A program made the translations under genes and the position numbers. A stretch of DNA of 64,000 bases. It comes from Candidatus Bipolaricaulis sibiricus (lineage in GTDB: Bacteria; Bipolaricaulota; Bipolaricaulia; Bipolaricaulales; Bipolaricaulaceae). Shown piece by piece: positions 31,750 to 38,419 of the stretch (position 1 is its first letter; every line of letters starts with the position of its first letter). Under the pieces are notes generated by a model. That model searched no databases. It saw only the letters and a program-made list of their open reading frames with translations, and was not told where the DNA came from. The stretch lies in assembly GCA_004102645.1 (NCBI GenBank), contig CP034928.1, positions 124,001-188,000 on the forward strand. The letters are read 5' to 3'.

Positions 31750-32187
31750 TCATGTCCACCTCGGGTTGGCACACATCTTCTTGAGAGCTGAGTCGCTGTC
31801 GACAACATAGGCCGTGATAAACCTCGCTCTGTTCTGGCGCTTGGGGTGCATCTGGATGATCACCGCGTAGCGTTCGGTGGGGTCAAGAGCGATTCGACGA
31901 ACCTTGCCAGCATTCATGACCCGCTTGTACAGCTCCGCGTTCGGATCGAGCAGGAGGGCTCGAATCCAGGGCATCCGCTCAGCTCGCTGCCGGTCGAACA
32001 CGGCCTTGTCCTTCGTCTGGCGGGAGCTGTCGCGGAAGAACGCGTGGTCAAACGTCTCGGGGAAGAACCCCACCCAGATTCCATCGAACGTCACAACTCC
32101 TGTCTGGCAATACGTCTCCTTGTAGTGGTGTCGGTAGTCATCGCTGGTTGGCAGGTCCAGGTAGGGAGGGAGGCTCATCGAACTCAA
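31750..32187 (-). CDS. small protein, possibly BECR-fold (RelE/EndoU-like) nuclease
   Basis: This is a 145-residue soluble protein. The C-terminal pattern RRIALDPTERYAVIIQMHPK then RARFITAYVVDSDSALKKM recalls phage-associated BECR-fold nuclease domains, in which an FxTAYxxD motif follows a strand of the form YxVIIxxxP. This is recall, not a search result. The middle segment ERMPWIRALLLDPNAELYKR resembles the preceding helices of that fold. It overlaps the DUF3800 gene upstream by 4 bp (ATGA) and is therefore its partner. Confidence 0.45.
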   Translation of the reverse strand: MSSMSLPPYLDLPTSDDYRHHYKETYCQTGVVTFDGIWVGFFPETFDHAFFRDSSRQTKDKAVFDRQRAERMPWIRALLLDPNAELYKRVMNAGKVRRIALDPTERYAVIIQMHPKRQNRARFITAYVVDSDSALKKMCANPRWT

Positions 32188-32939
32188 GGAGCGCGTGGTC
32201 GGAACACGAACACGTTGAACTTCGCCTCAGATCTTGTCGTTGGCCCAATAGGCCGTCCCAGACGTTGCTCGATGGCCTGCACCAGCTCCAGGCGTGCCGC
32301 GCTTTCAGTATGGCCGTGCAGCTTGCACCCCGTGGCTCCGAGCAGAACGTCGACAAGCTGCAGGAACCCAACCTGGCGCGACGGCAGGGCCTGCACAACG
32401 ATGTTCTTGCAGTCAGGTCGAGCTGTGCGCAACACCTGTTCGAGTACCCTTAGACGGTTGGGTAGCCGGTTGGTTCTGCGGTCCACAAAGATGCGATGCT
32501 CGCATCCGTCCTCCAGCCAATGCACAAGCAGCTGGTAGTAGAACTTGTAGAACATGAGCTCGCCGTCGCCTTTGTGGAACCTCTGTGCATCCAAGTCTCG
32601 GGCGGGCAGGGCAATGCAACGGAAGGCCATGTCCTCATCGAAGAACACGTTGATGACGTCCTTGTAGAAGTCGAGGCGCGATGGACTGACCCGGTTCCAC
32701 TTGAACTCCGCCCACACGTTATGCTGTGCGCGGACGCGTTTGATGCGCTCCTTGATCTGATCTCGATGCTCTCTTCTGAGCCACAGCCCGCCGATGAGAA
32801 CGTAGGCGGGGCCAGAGGGTGGCGGAGTGCGCAGGTACTCGGGACGGCTCTCGTCACAGTAGATCTCAATGCGTCCGCCGAGTTCACCGAGGCGTGTGCT
32901 ACCGGGAGATGCATTCCACTGGTCGTGGTACTCTGTCAC
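32184..32939 (-). CDS. DUF3800-domain protein
   Basis: The product has about 251 residues from GTG 32939, which overlaps the stop of the gene before it (GTGA). The frame continues further upstream without similarity. DUF3800 features are IEIYCDES with the first catalytic-type aspartate, YVLIGGLWL, AEFKWNRVS, HRIFVDRRTN with a second aspartate, and LQLVDVLLGA. The family has an RNase H-like fold and recurs in phage and defence loci, with unknown activity. Here it is the centre of a three-gene overlapping unit. Confidence 0.8.
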   Translation of the reverse strand: MTEYHDQWNASPGSTRLGELGGRIEIYCDESRPEYLRTPPPSGPAYVLIGGLWLRREHRDQIKERIKRVRAQHNVWAEFKWNRVSPSRLDFYKDVINVFFDEDMAFRCIALPARDLDAQRFHKGDGELMFYKFYYQLLVHWLEDGCEHRIFVDRRTNRLPNRLRVLEQVLRTARPDCKNIVVQALPSRQVGFLQLVDVLLGATGCKLHGHTESAARLELVQAIEQRLGRPIGPTTRSEAKFNVFVFRPRAP

Positions 32940-33286
32940 CCGTCCTCCTGGGCTGCAGCGATCCGCTCCCATGCCTCTAGCACCAACCGGCGGGTGCGGT
33001 AGTGGCCGAACTGTCTGGTCTCCTTGTCTTTGAGCACGCGGAACGTCTCGCCGGGGAAGTCGGAGGCGGCGGCGCAAGTTCGGCGATCCCCCTCCGACTG
33101 AAACGGCAGCAGGAGGCTGGCCCCCTCATCTTGGCCCCTTCCCACTGAGGGCGAGGGAGATGCCGGGACTAAGCTCTCGGGCTGAGCCTTGGCCCACAAC
33201 TCGAGCGGAGCGTCGAAGTCGATCGCCGCAGGCTGGACCCGCTCCGGCCCGCCCTCTCCTATCCGCCAGACTCCCAGCTGGCTCAT
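32936..33286 (-). CDS. chimeric small protein: DUF91 N-terminus joined to SDFPGETFR tail
   Basis: The first 24 residues (SQLGVWRIGEGGPERVQPA and AIDF) are nearly identical to the start of the DUF91 nuclease encoded at 31571, and the DNA upstream, including the ribosome site, also matches. The nuclease core is missing. After about 40 unrelated residues comes AASDFPGETFRVLKDKETRQ plus FGHYRTRRLVLEAW, which also occurs in the gene at 34743-34928. It looks like a recombination product retained as the first gene of the DUF3800 operon. Function is unknown. Confidence 0.6.
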   Translation of the reverse strand: MSQLGVWRIGEGGPERVQPAAIDFDAPLELWAKAQPESLVPASPSPSVGRGQDEGASLLLPFQSEGDRRTCAAASDFPGETFRVLKDKETRQFGHYRTRRLVLEAWERIAAAQEDG

Positions 33287-33468
33287 GCCATCGCCTCCTC
33301 CGATGAACGAAACAAGATACGACCCTAGCTACTTGCCACACCACATCCGCGCCGGTCCGGATGCTCCGGCGCTAGCGTCGGCTCGTCCAACCCCGTTCGA
33401 GTGTACCGATCGCTTGGATTCGGCCGGTTCTGCTCCTCCGCCTACGGGAAGTAGCTGTTCTTGCACAC

Positions 33469-33717
33469 TCAGACCGGATTAAGCCCCGCGAGCGCCTCGA
33501 CCTCCGCAAGGAAGATGGCGGCATCATCGGGCCCCAACCCCAGCTGCCTGAGGCACGCGCGCTCGACCAGCGCTGTGTGGGCAAGCGCTGGGAGTGTCGG
33601 GACATCGTTGACGAAGACAGTGCTATGTCGGTCTATGCCATCGGTCCCCCACGCCGATGGCGCAACCCGGACGACGGGGATGCCAGACCGACCATACGGC
33701 TCGCGCTTGCTCTCACC
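33469..33717 (-). pseudogene. possible reading-frame remnant after the MAKKK small gene
   Basis: One minus-strand frame, open but lacking a start codon, reads SGIPVVRVAPSAWGTDGIDR, HSTVFVNDVPTLPALAHTAL and VERACLRQLGLGPDDAAIFL before a stop at 33469. It has a natural-looking composition and would be continuous with the preceding small gene if a frameshift joined them. No family was recognised. Confidence 0.3.
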
Positions 33718-33718
33718 C

Positions 33719-33871
33719 CTACTCCGCCCGGTCCTCGACCATTTTCCTCCTTGTTCCTCTCGGTGCGTTGCCCTGTCCGTCGGTCTTGCCTTTCCTCACA
33801 AGCGCTGCAAGGTCTGGATCGGAATTAGGCTGAGGTGGGGGTAGCTTGCTGTCTCGCTTCTTCTTTGCCAT
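33719..33871 (-). CDS. small basic protein of unknown function
   Basis: A 50-residue product (MAKKKRDSKLPPPQPNSDPD at the start, ending RRKMVEDRAE) follows an excellent ribosome site, AGGAGGTGACCCT before ATG. It is hydrophilic and proline-rich near the N-terminus, with no recognisable domain. The stop lies just before the frame described at 33469-33717, so it may be the 5' part of a broken gene. Confidence 0.45.
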   Translation of the reverse strand: MAKKKRDSKLPPPQPNSDPDLAALVRKGKTDGQGNAPRGTRRKMVEDRAE

Positions 33872-33898
33872 AGGGTCACCTCCTTCTGTCTCAGCAGT

Positions 33899-34423
33899 CT
33901 ACAACAATGGGACTATGACCAGCCTCCCCAAGGCCAATATGCCTATACCTATGATCAGAAGCCACAAGGCCCAACAAAGGCGCCTTGACTTCACCTGGAG
34001 AACTTCTTTGTTGAACTCCCAGGCATCACCCAGGTTGCCACATATTGCCCGCATGGCGGACTCTGTAGGCGCATCGATGTATTTGTGAACTAGATTCTTG
34101 ACGTCTGGATCAAAGCGCTCGGTCATCGGTACGATGCTTAGAATAGACAGGACCATGCTTGCGAGGAGGGCAGCAGTACCTGTATAGGTGAACAGAAGAC
34201 CCAACGCTGCTCCTCCGGAGGCTGGCGACCCCTCAAGGGAGAACAACACCGCAAGAGCGGTGAGCCCAAGAAGGACACCGGTCTTGGTATCGAGTGCGTC
34301 AACCGCGGCCCCTAGGCGCTTCAGCTGCTCGAGCGCGACGTTCGCTACGTACTGGACAGCTCTGTCTTCGCTATCGTGCACTTGGTCCCTGTTTTTCTCG
34401 TGTTGCGTCACCACCCCTCCCAT
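33899..34423 (-). CDS. membrane protein resembling SLATT/Pycsar-type 2TM effectors
   Basis: This 174-residue protein has a soluble N-terminal helix with repeated acidic and glutamine residues (EDRAVQYVANVALEQLKRL), then DTKTGVLLGLTALAVLFSL as first membrane helix, LLASMVLSILSIVP as second, a cytoplasmic helical segment, and a final hydrophobic helix LCWALWLLIIGIGILALGRL. This layout with the DxKxxxLLG start is typical of the 2TM effector domains linked to cyclic nucleotide or other immune signalling. No cyclase or sensor gene is adjacent, so the trigger is unknown. It abuts the next gene upstream with no gap. Confidence 0.55.
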   Translation of the reverse strand: MGGVVTQHEKNRDQVHDSEDRAVQYVANVALEQLKRLGAAVDALDTKTGVLLGLTALAVLFSLEGSPASGGAALGLLFTYTGTAALLASMVLSILSIVPMTERFDPDVKNLVHKYIDAPTESAMRAICGNLGDAWEFNKEVLQVKSRRLCWALWLLIIGIGILALGRLVIVPLL

Positions 34424-34654
34424 CTAGACCTCTACGGCCGAAACTCCGACCCTTTCAGCCCAGGCTCGTACCGCTTCTCGAACTTTGGTGATGGCCTCTT
34501 CTTCAGTCTCGCCCCAAAACTCGTACGCAGGTGGGTCTTCTGCGAACTCCCTCTCGTGGAGCTTGGACTGGAAAACGGGACGAGCTGCAAACTTGAAGCG
34601 TCCCAGAGGCCTCATTGGTTCGGACTCGATCAGGTACCACACTTCATCTGGCAC
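34424..34654 (-). CDS. small HicB-like protein
   Basis: The product has about 76 residues from GTG 34654, which has an AAAGGAGG site 5-7 bp upstream; an in-frame TTG further upstream is less likely. The sequence DEVWYLIESEPMRPLGRFKF, then YEFWGETEEEAITKVREAVR, ends in AWAERVG. The last half has the ETEEEA helix pattern of HicB/DUF1902-type antitoxins. No HicA-like partner is next to it; instead the 2TM protein follows directly. A regulatory or antitoxin role for that protein is speculation. Confidence 0.45.
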   Translation of the reverse strand: MPDEVWYLIESEPMRPLGRFKFAARPVFQSKLHEREFAEDPPAYEFWGETEEEAITKVREAVRAWAERVGVSAVEV

Positions 34655-34742
34655 AGGTACCTCCTTTCGATGACTCGACAATGAACTCTTCTCAGATCTA
34701 TTGGGAGGTGTGGGTCCCCCTTCTGCCTTCTAAGGGAGGTCA

Positions 34743-34928
34743 TCATCGGGCCTCCTTGCCCTCCGCCCAGGACTGGAGCACCAACTGGCGGGTGCGGTAG
34801 TGGCCGAACTGCCTAATTTTCTTCTCTTTGAGCGCCCGGAAGGTTTCGCCGGGGAAGTCGGAGGCGGCAACAAGAACCGGTGTAGCGGCGGCTGGTCTCG
34901 TGCGCCTCGGCGGCATGGGGACGCTCAC
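34743..34928 (-). CDS. small protein with the SDFPGETFR element, coupled to the DUF499 gene
   Basis: This 61-residue product starts with GTG at 34928, overlapping the stop of the DUF499 ATPase gene (GTGA). Residues about 22-54 (AASDFPGETFRALKEKKIRQ, then FGHYRTRQLVLQSW) recur at 32936-33286 with few changes. Conservation of this element twice in the island, once directly coupled to the Hma-type ATPase, suggests it is a real small module rather than noise. Function is unknown. Confidence 0.5.
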   Translation of the reverse strand: MSVPMPPRRTRPAAATPVLVAASDFPGETFRALKEKKIRQFGHYRTRQLVLQSWAEGKEAR

Positions 34929-37900
34929 TCCTCCTCGAAGCCGGCGGAGCGGAACTTGAGCGTTACCGCGTTCTCGGTGACCGTCCGCACGACGTTCTCC
35001 GGCGCACCATCGGGGATCACGGCCTCGATCTCCAGCGTCACCGTCACCTCGGCCCCCGGCAGCCCCACCAGGTGCGCCACAATCTCCTCCGCAACCTGGC
35101 TTGCGTCCCGACCCGCACGCGTGGTGTTCAGGACCACGCTCCCGTGAAAGCGCTTTGGCCGGCGAGGCTTCTTCTCCTCGGGGGCTCTCCCCGGACCTTC
35201 GGGTTGCCGCCCGCCCCCTTTCGCTGGCCCGGTCGGCGTTGTCACAGTCTGCATCCCCTCCGCTGCGAGCTGTCGCCGCGCTACGTCGGGCTTTACCACG
35301 AGGCCTTGGTCATCTTCCGTGACCCGGACCTGGGTTCCGGCCTTCAACCCCTGGTACCGCCCTGCTCCCTCGTCGTACGCCGCGGCGTAGGCGAACCCGT
35401 CGTTCTCCCACGTGAGCTGCCCCACGCCGTCGGACACGGCCGCCGCGAGCACCGCCGGGCTCTTCAGCCGCGGCAGGTACACATACCGTGCGAAGTCCTC
35501 GACGAGCTGGCGCACCTCCACGTGGTCCCCTCGCCACAGCGGCACGCGATCGAGCGCCATCCGCAATCGAACGCCGCCAAGGCTCGTCAGGAGAAGCTCC
35601 TGTCTTGCGAGCTTCCTCCCTACCCGCACGGCGAGGCCCTCGCTTCCCTGGAGGGGGATCTCGGTCCACGTGACCGGCTCCTCGGGGCTCCCCTGGACGG
35701 GGACGAGTGCCCACCGGTACACCTCGGGGAGCCTGGCGTCCACGGTGGCCTCCTCTCCCCGTCGCCGCTCCTCGGCGTTGCGCACCTGGAAGGGCGAGAG
35801 ATCGAGCGCGTCCTTGTCCCGGAGAATGGAGTCCCAGGCCAAGTACCGTCGCACCGCAGCGTCGAGGTCCTGCAGCTGCGATCGGTCCGGGGCGAGGAAC
35901 ACGAGGGCGTTGCGGTAGATCCGCGGTGCGTTGCCCCGTGTCTCCAGGATCTGTCGCGCCGCCGCCAGCGCGGGGCTCTCCTCTCCCTTGGCGTGTGGAG
36001 ACGAGATCCCCAGCACGACGAGGCGAGCATCGGGGTCATCCGGGATGTCCGCGCTCGATTGGGGGAAGGGATGGACGCGCGCGAAGTCTCCGGCCTGCCG
36101 GACTTCCCTCCGCACGCGGTTCTCGATCTCCTTGGCCACCTTCTCCGGCTCGCGCAGGAGCTGCTCGGCCCGGTCGTCGGCGAGCTTCGCCACCGTGGGC
36201 TGGGTGGTGTACCAGTACCGGTTCCCATCCTGGTAGAGGTACGTCGCGTCACCGGCGAGCCTCCGCAGGGCATCCCCGAACACCGCCACCGGCTCCCCGG
36301 GCATCACGCACCCGAGGTGCACGCGCCGATCCTCGATCCCCTGGTGCGCTGCCTTCTGGATCGGAGCCGACCCGAGGAAGATCGTCCGCGCCACGCGGCG
36401 CGACGCGGCGTACTTGCCGAGGTTCGACGCCTCACCGTCCAGTCGCACCGGAAGCGAGTTCGGCCCGTCCACGTCCTTCTCGATGACCGGGGCCCAGTTG
36501 TCGGGGAGGTAGCGCGTGAGCTCGAACTGCACCCGCGGCTCGTCGAGGGGGATCGTGGAGGGGAGGATGAGCGGGCTCTTGTCGCCGCGTTCCCACAGGC
36601 AGTGGATCACGGCCGCCATCAGCCGCAGCACCCCGCGCGTTCGCTGGAACTTGAGGAGCGTCGACCAGTCGGTGTACAGGCGGTCGAAGATCTCGGGGTG
36701 GATCGGGTACGCGGCCTTGATCCGCCTCTCGTAGTCAGCCTCGCCACACTCCGAGGGGAAGTCGCCCCTGTTGCGGCGGTAGAGCTCGGCGAACGCCCGG
36801 GCGGTCACGTCCCGCGCCTTGAACGCAGCGGGATCGGCTAGGGAATCGAACAGACGCCTGCGGACGATCTCGAAGCTCTCCTCGGCCGACGCGGGCCGCC
36901 ACGACGACTCGACCCGCCCGATCACGTTCCGCAGCCGCTCTAGAGCCTCGCGGCCGCGCAGGCCGCCCACCTCGACATCCTCAGCTTGGGCATGGGGCGA
37001 GGATGCGCCCTCCGACGCAGGCAGGCTCACCACCACCAAGCACTGGGGGACCGCCTTCGCCGACTCGGTGAGGGCCTGGGCGAACGTGAACTGGGTTTCG
37101 AAGCTGCCCCCGGGGAGGTCCGCGCCATCGTGGAGCTGGCGGGCGTAGGCCACCCACTCGTCGATGAGGATCAGGCACGGGCCATAGTCGCGCAGGAGCT
37201 CCCGTAGCCGGTCGCCGGGGTTCGTGGCCCGCTCGTCGTCGGCGCGGATCCGGTCGAACGCCTTCCGTGCCTCCTTCGCTCCGCCCTTGGCGTGGCCGAG
37301 CTGCCAGGCGAGCTCTCCCCATAGGGTGTGGACCTCAGTTCCATCTGGTTTTTTCGTGGGGTTCCCCGGCGAGAGGCGGTTGCCCACGAGGACCACCCGG
37401 TGGACCTCGGGGAGCTTCTCCACCCCAGCCTCCGCCAGGAGTTCCTCTACCCCAGGCAGTTCGTTCGGCGCCGCACCGGAGAACAGGTGATACAGGGCGA
37501 GGAGCGAGTGGGTCTTGCCGCCACCGAAGTTCGTCTGGAGCTGAACCACGGGGTCGCCCCCCGTGCCGGCGAGGCGCTCCGCCGCCCGCACGAGGAGCGT
37601 TCGCAGGCTGTCCGTGAGGTACGTGCGACGGAAGAAGGCCACCGGGTCCCGGTACTCGTCGCTTCCCTCGCCGAGGTAAACCTGCCACAGGTCGGCGGCG
37701 AACTCCGCCTCCTGGTAGCGGCCGCTCGCCACGTCGGGGTGTGGCGAGATGATGTCGCGCCACGGCGTGAGGGCGCCTGTGGCCACTGCCTCGACGAGCG
37801 ATCCTCCCACGCGCCGCCGCTCGCCCCGCACCTCCTCGTCGAACTGCTGGCGCAGGAGCTGGCGCTTCATCTTCGCCACCTCCGCAGCCTCGGGGGCGGA

Positions 37901-38266
37901 CACCGCGGTGAGCAGCCGCTCCACCGAGTCGAGCGCCCGGTAGGCGTCGTCGCCGGAGAACGTCTCCTGGTGCGCCCAGCGTTTGCGGACCTCCCGCAGC
38001 TCGGAGACGATGCTCCGCTCCGCGTACCCCAGGGTCTTCTTGAACGCCGCGTTCCAACCCTCCCACATCAGCTTGAGGAGCGCTGCGGCGTCCCACTCGG
38101 CGAGGGGCTTGCCGGTTGCGAGGCGCTCGTCCGCCGACAGCTTCTCCACGAGCCGTTTTGCCTCCTCCTCGGAGATCGTCCGGATCTCGCGTTCGATGAA
38201 CGGCGCGAGCCCCTTCTTGAGGAGCTCTAGCGCCCTGCCCACCCGCTCATGGTTCGTGATCGCCAC
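34925..38266 (-). CDS. DUF499 ATPase of an Hma-like (helicase-methylase-ATPase) defence locus
   Basis: This 1113-residue cytosolic P-loop ATPase has Walker A in LQTNFGGGKTHSLLALYHL and Walker B in CLILIDEWVAYARQL, the two hallmarks of the DUF499 family. A long helical C-terminal half and a lysine/arginine-rich linker (EEKKPRRPKRFHG) precede the last 70 residues. GTG 38266 follows GAGGAGGT. With the DUF1156 methylase upstream and the DUF3883 helicase at the head of the locus it makes the gene set catalogued as Hma. The role is anti-phage restriction or modification by inference; the mechanism is not known to me. Confidence 0.85.
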   Translation of the reverse strand: MAITNHERVGRALELLKKGLAPFIEREIRTISEEEAKRLVEKLSADERLATGKPLAEWDAAALLKLMWEGWNAAFKKTLGYAERSIVSELREVRKRWAHQETFSGDDAYRALDSVERLLTAVSAPEAAEVAKMKRQLLRQQFDEEVRGERRRVGGSLVEAVATGALTPWRDIISPHPDVASGRYQEAEFAADLWQVYLGEGSDEYRDPVAFFRRTYLTDSLRTLLVRAAERLAGTGGDPVVQLQTNFGGGKTHSLLALYHLFSGAAPNELPGVEELLAEAGVEKLPEVHRVVLVGNRLSPGNPTKKPDGTEVHTLWGELAWQLGHAKGGAKEARKAFDRIRADDERATNPGDRLRELLRDYGPCLILIDEWVAYARQLHDGADLPGGSFETQFTFAQALTESAKAVPQCLVVVSLPASEGASSPHAQAEDVEVGGLRGREALERLRNVIGRVESSWRPASAEESFEIVRRRLFDSLADPAAFKARDVTARAFAELYRRNRGDFPSECGEADYERRIKAAYPIHPEIFDRLYTDWSTLLKFQRTRGVLRLMAAVIHCLWERGDKSPLILPSTIPLDEPRVQFELTRYLPDNWAPVIEKDVDGPNSLPVRLDGEASNLGKYAASRRVARTIFLGSAPIQKAAHQGIEDRRVHLGCVMPGEPVAVFGDALRRLAGDATYLYQDGNRYWYTTQPTVAKLADDRAEQLLREPEKVAKEIENRVRREVRQAGDFARVHPFPQSSADIPDDPDARLVVLGISSPHAKGEESPALAAARQILETRGNAPRIYRNALVFLAPDRSQLQDLDAAVRRYLAWDSILRDKDALDLSPFQVRNAEERRRGEEATVDARLPEVYRWALVPVQGSPEEPVTWTEIPLQGSEGLAVRVGRKLARQELLLTSLGGVRLRMALDRVPLWRGDHVEVRQLVEDFARYVYLPRLKSPAVLAAAVSDGVGQLTWENDGFAYAAAYDEGAGRYQGLKAGTQVRVTEDDQGLVVKPDVARRQLAAEGMQTVTTPTGPAKGGGRQPEGPGRAPEEKKPRRPKRFHGSVVLNTTRAGRDASQVAEEIVAHLVGLPGAEVTVTLEIEAVIPDGAPENVVRTVTENAVTLKFRSAGFEEE

Positions 38267-38269
38267 GCG

Positions 38270-38416
38270 CTATACCTCCTCTTCGCTGAACATCGTGCGG
38301 GTCTCCGCCCGTTCGCCAGAGCCCGTCCGTGCCAGGCGGAGGATCTCCGGCCAGCTCTGGACGAGGGCGTTGTAGGCGGGCGTCCTCCCGATGCGTTCAT
38401 GATTGGTCACGGACAT
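38270..38416 (-). CDS. 48-residue chimeric reading frame between methylase and ATPase genes
   Basis: It starts 4 bp after the methylase stop behind GGAGGACTGAATC. Its first residues MSVTNHERIGR parallel the start of the DUF499 ATPase (AITNHERVGR). The rest, PAYNALVQSWPEILRLAR, parallels the end of the DUF1156 methylase (QAYNALVLGWPEVARLAG), and both end in an acidic tail. It therefore joins an ATPase beginning to a methylase ending. It may be translated, since a ribosome site is present, but it is best explained as a scar of recombination. Confidence 0.6.
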   Translation of the reverse strand: MSVTNHERIGRTPAYNALVQSWPEILRLARTGSGERAETRTMFSEEEV

Positions 38417-38419
38417 GAT

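Noticed and set aside
33372-33844. Longer overlapping frames on both strands in 33.3-33.9 kb
   Set aside because: Compositionally poor, no ribosome sites. Only the 50-codon gene with a strong AGGAGGTGA site and one adjacent frame looked plausible.
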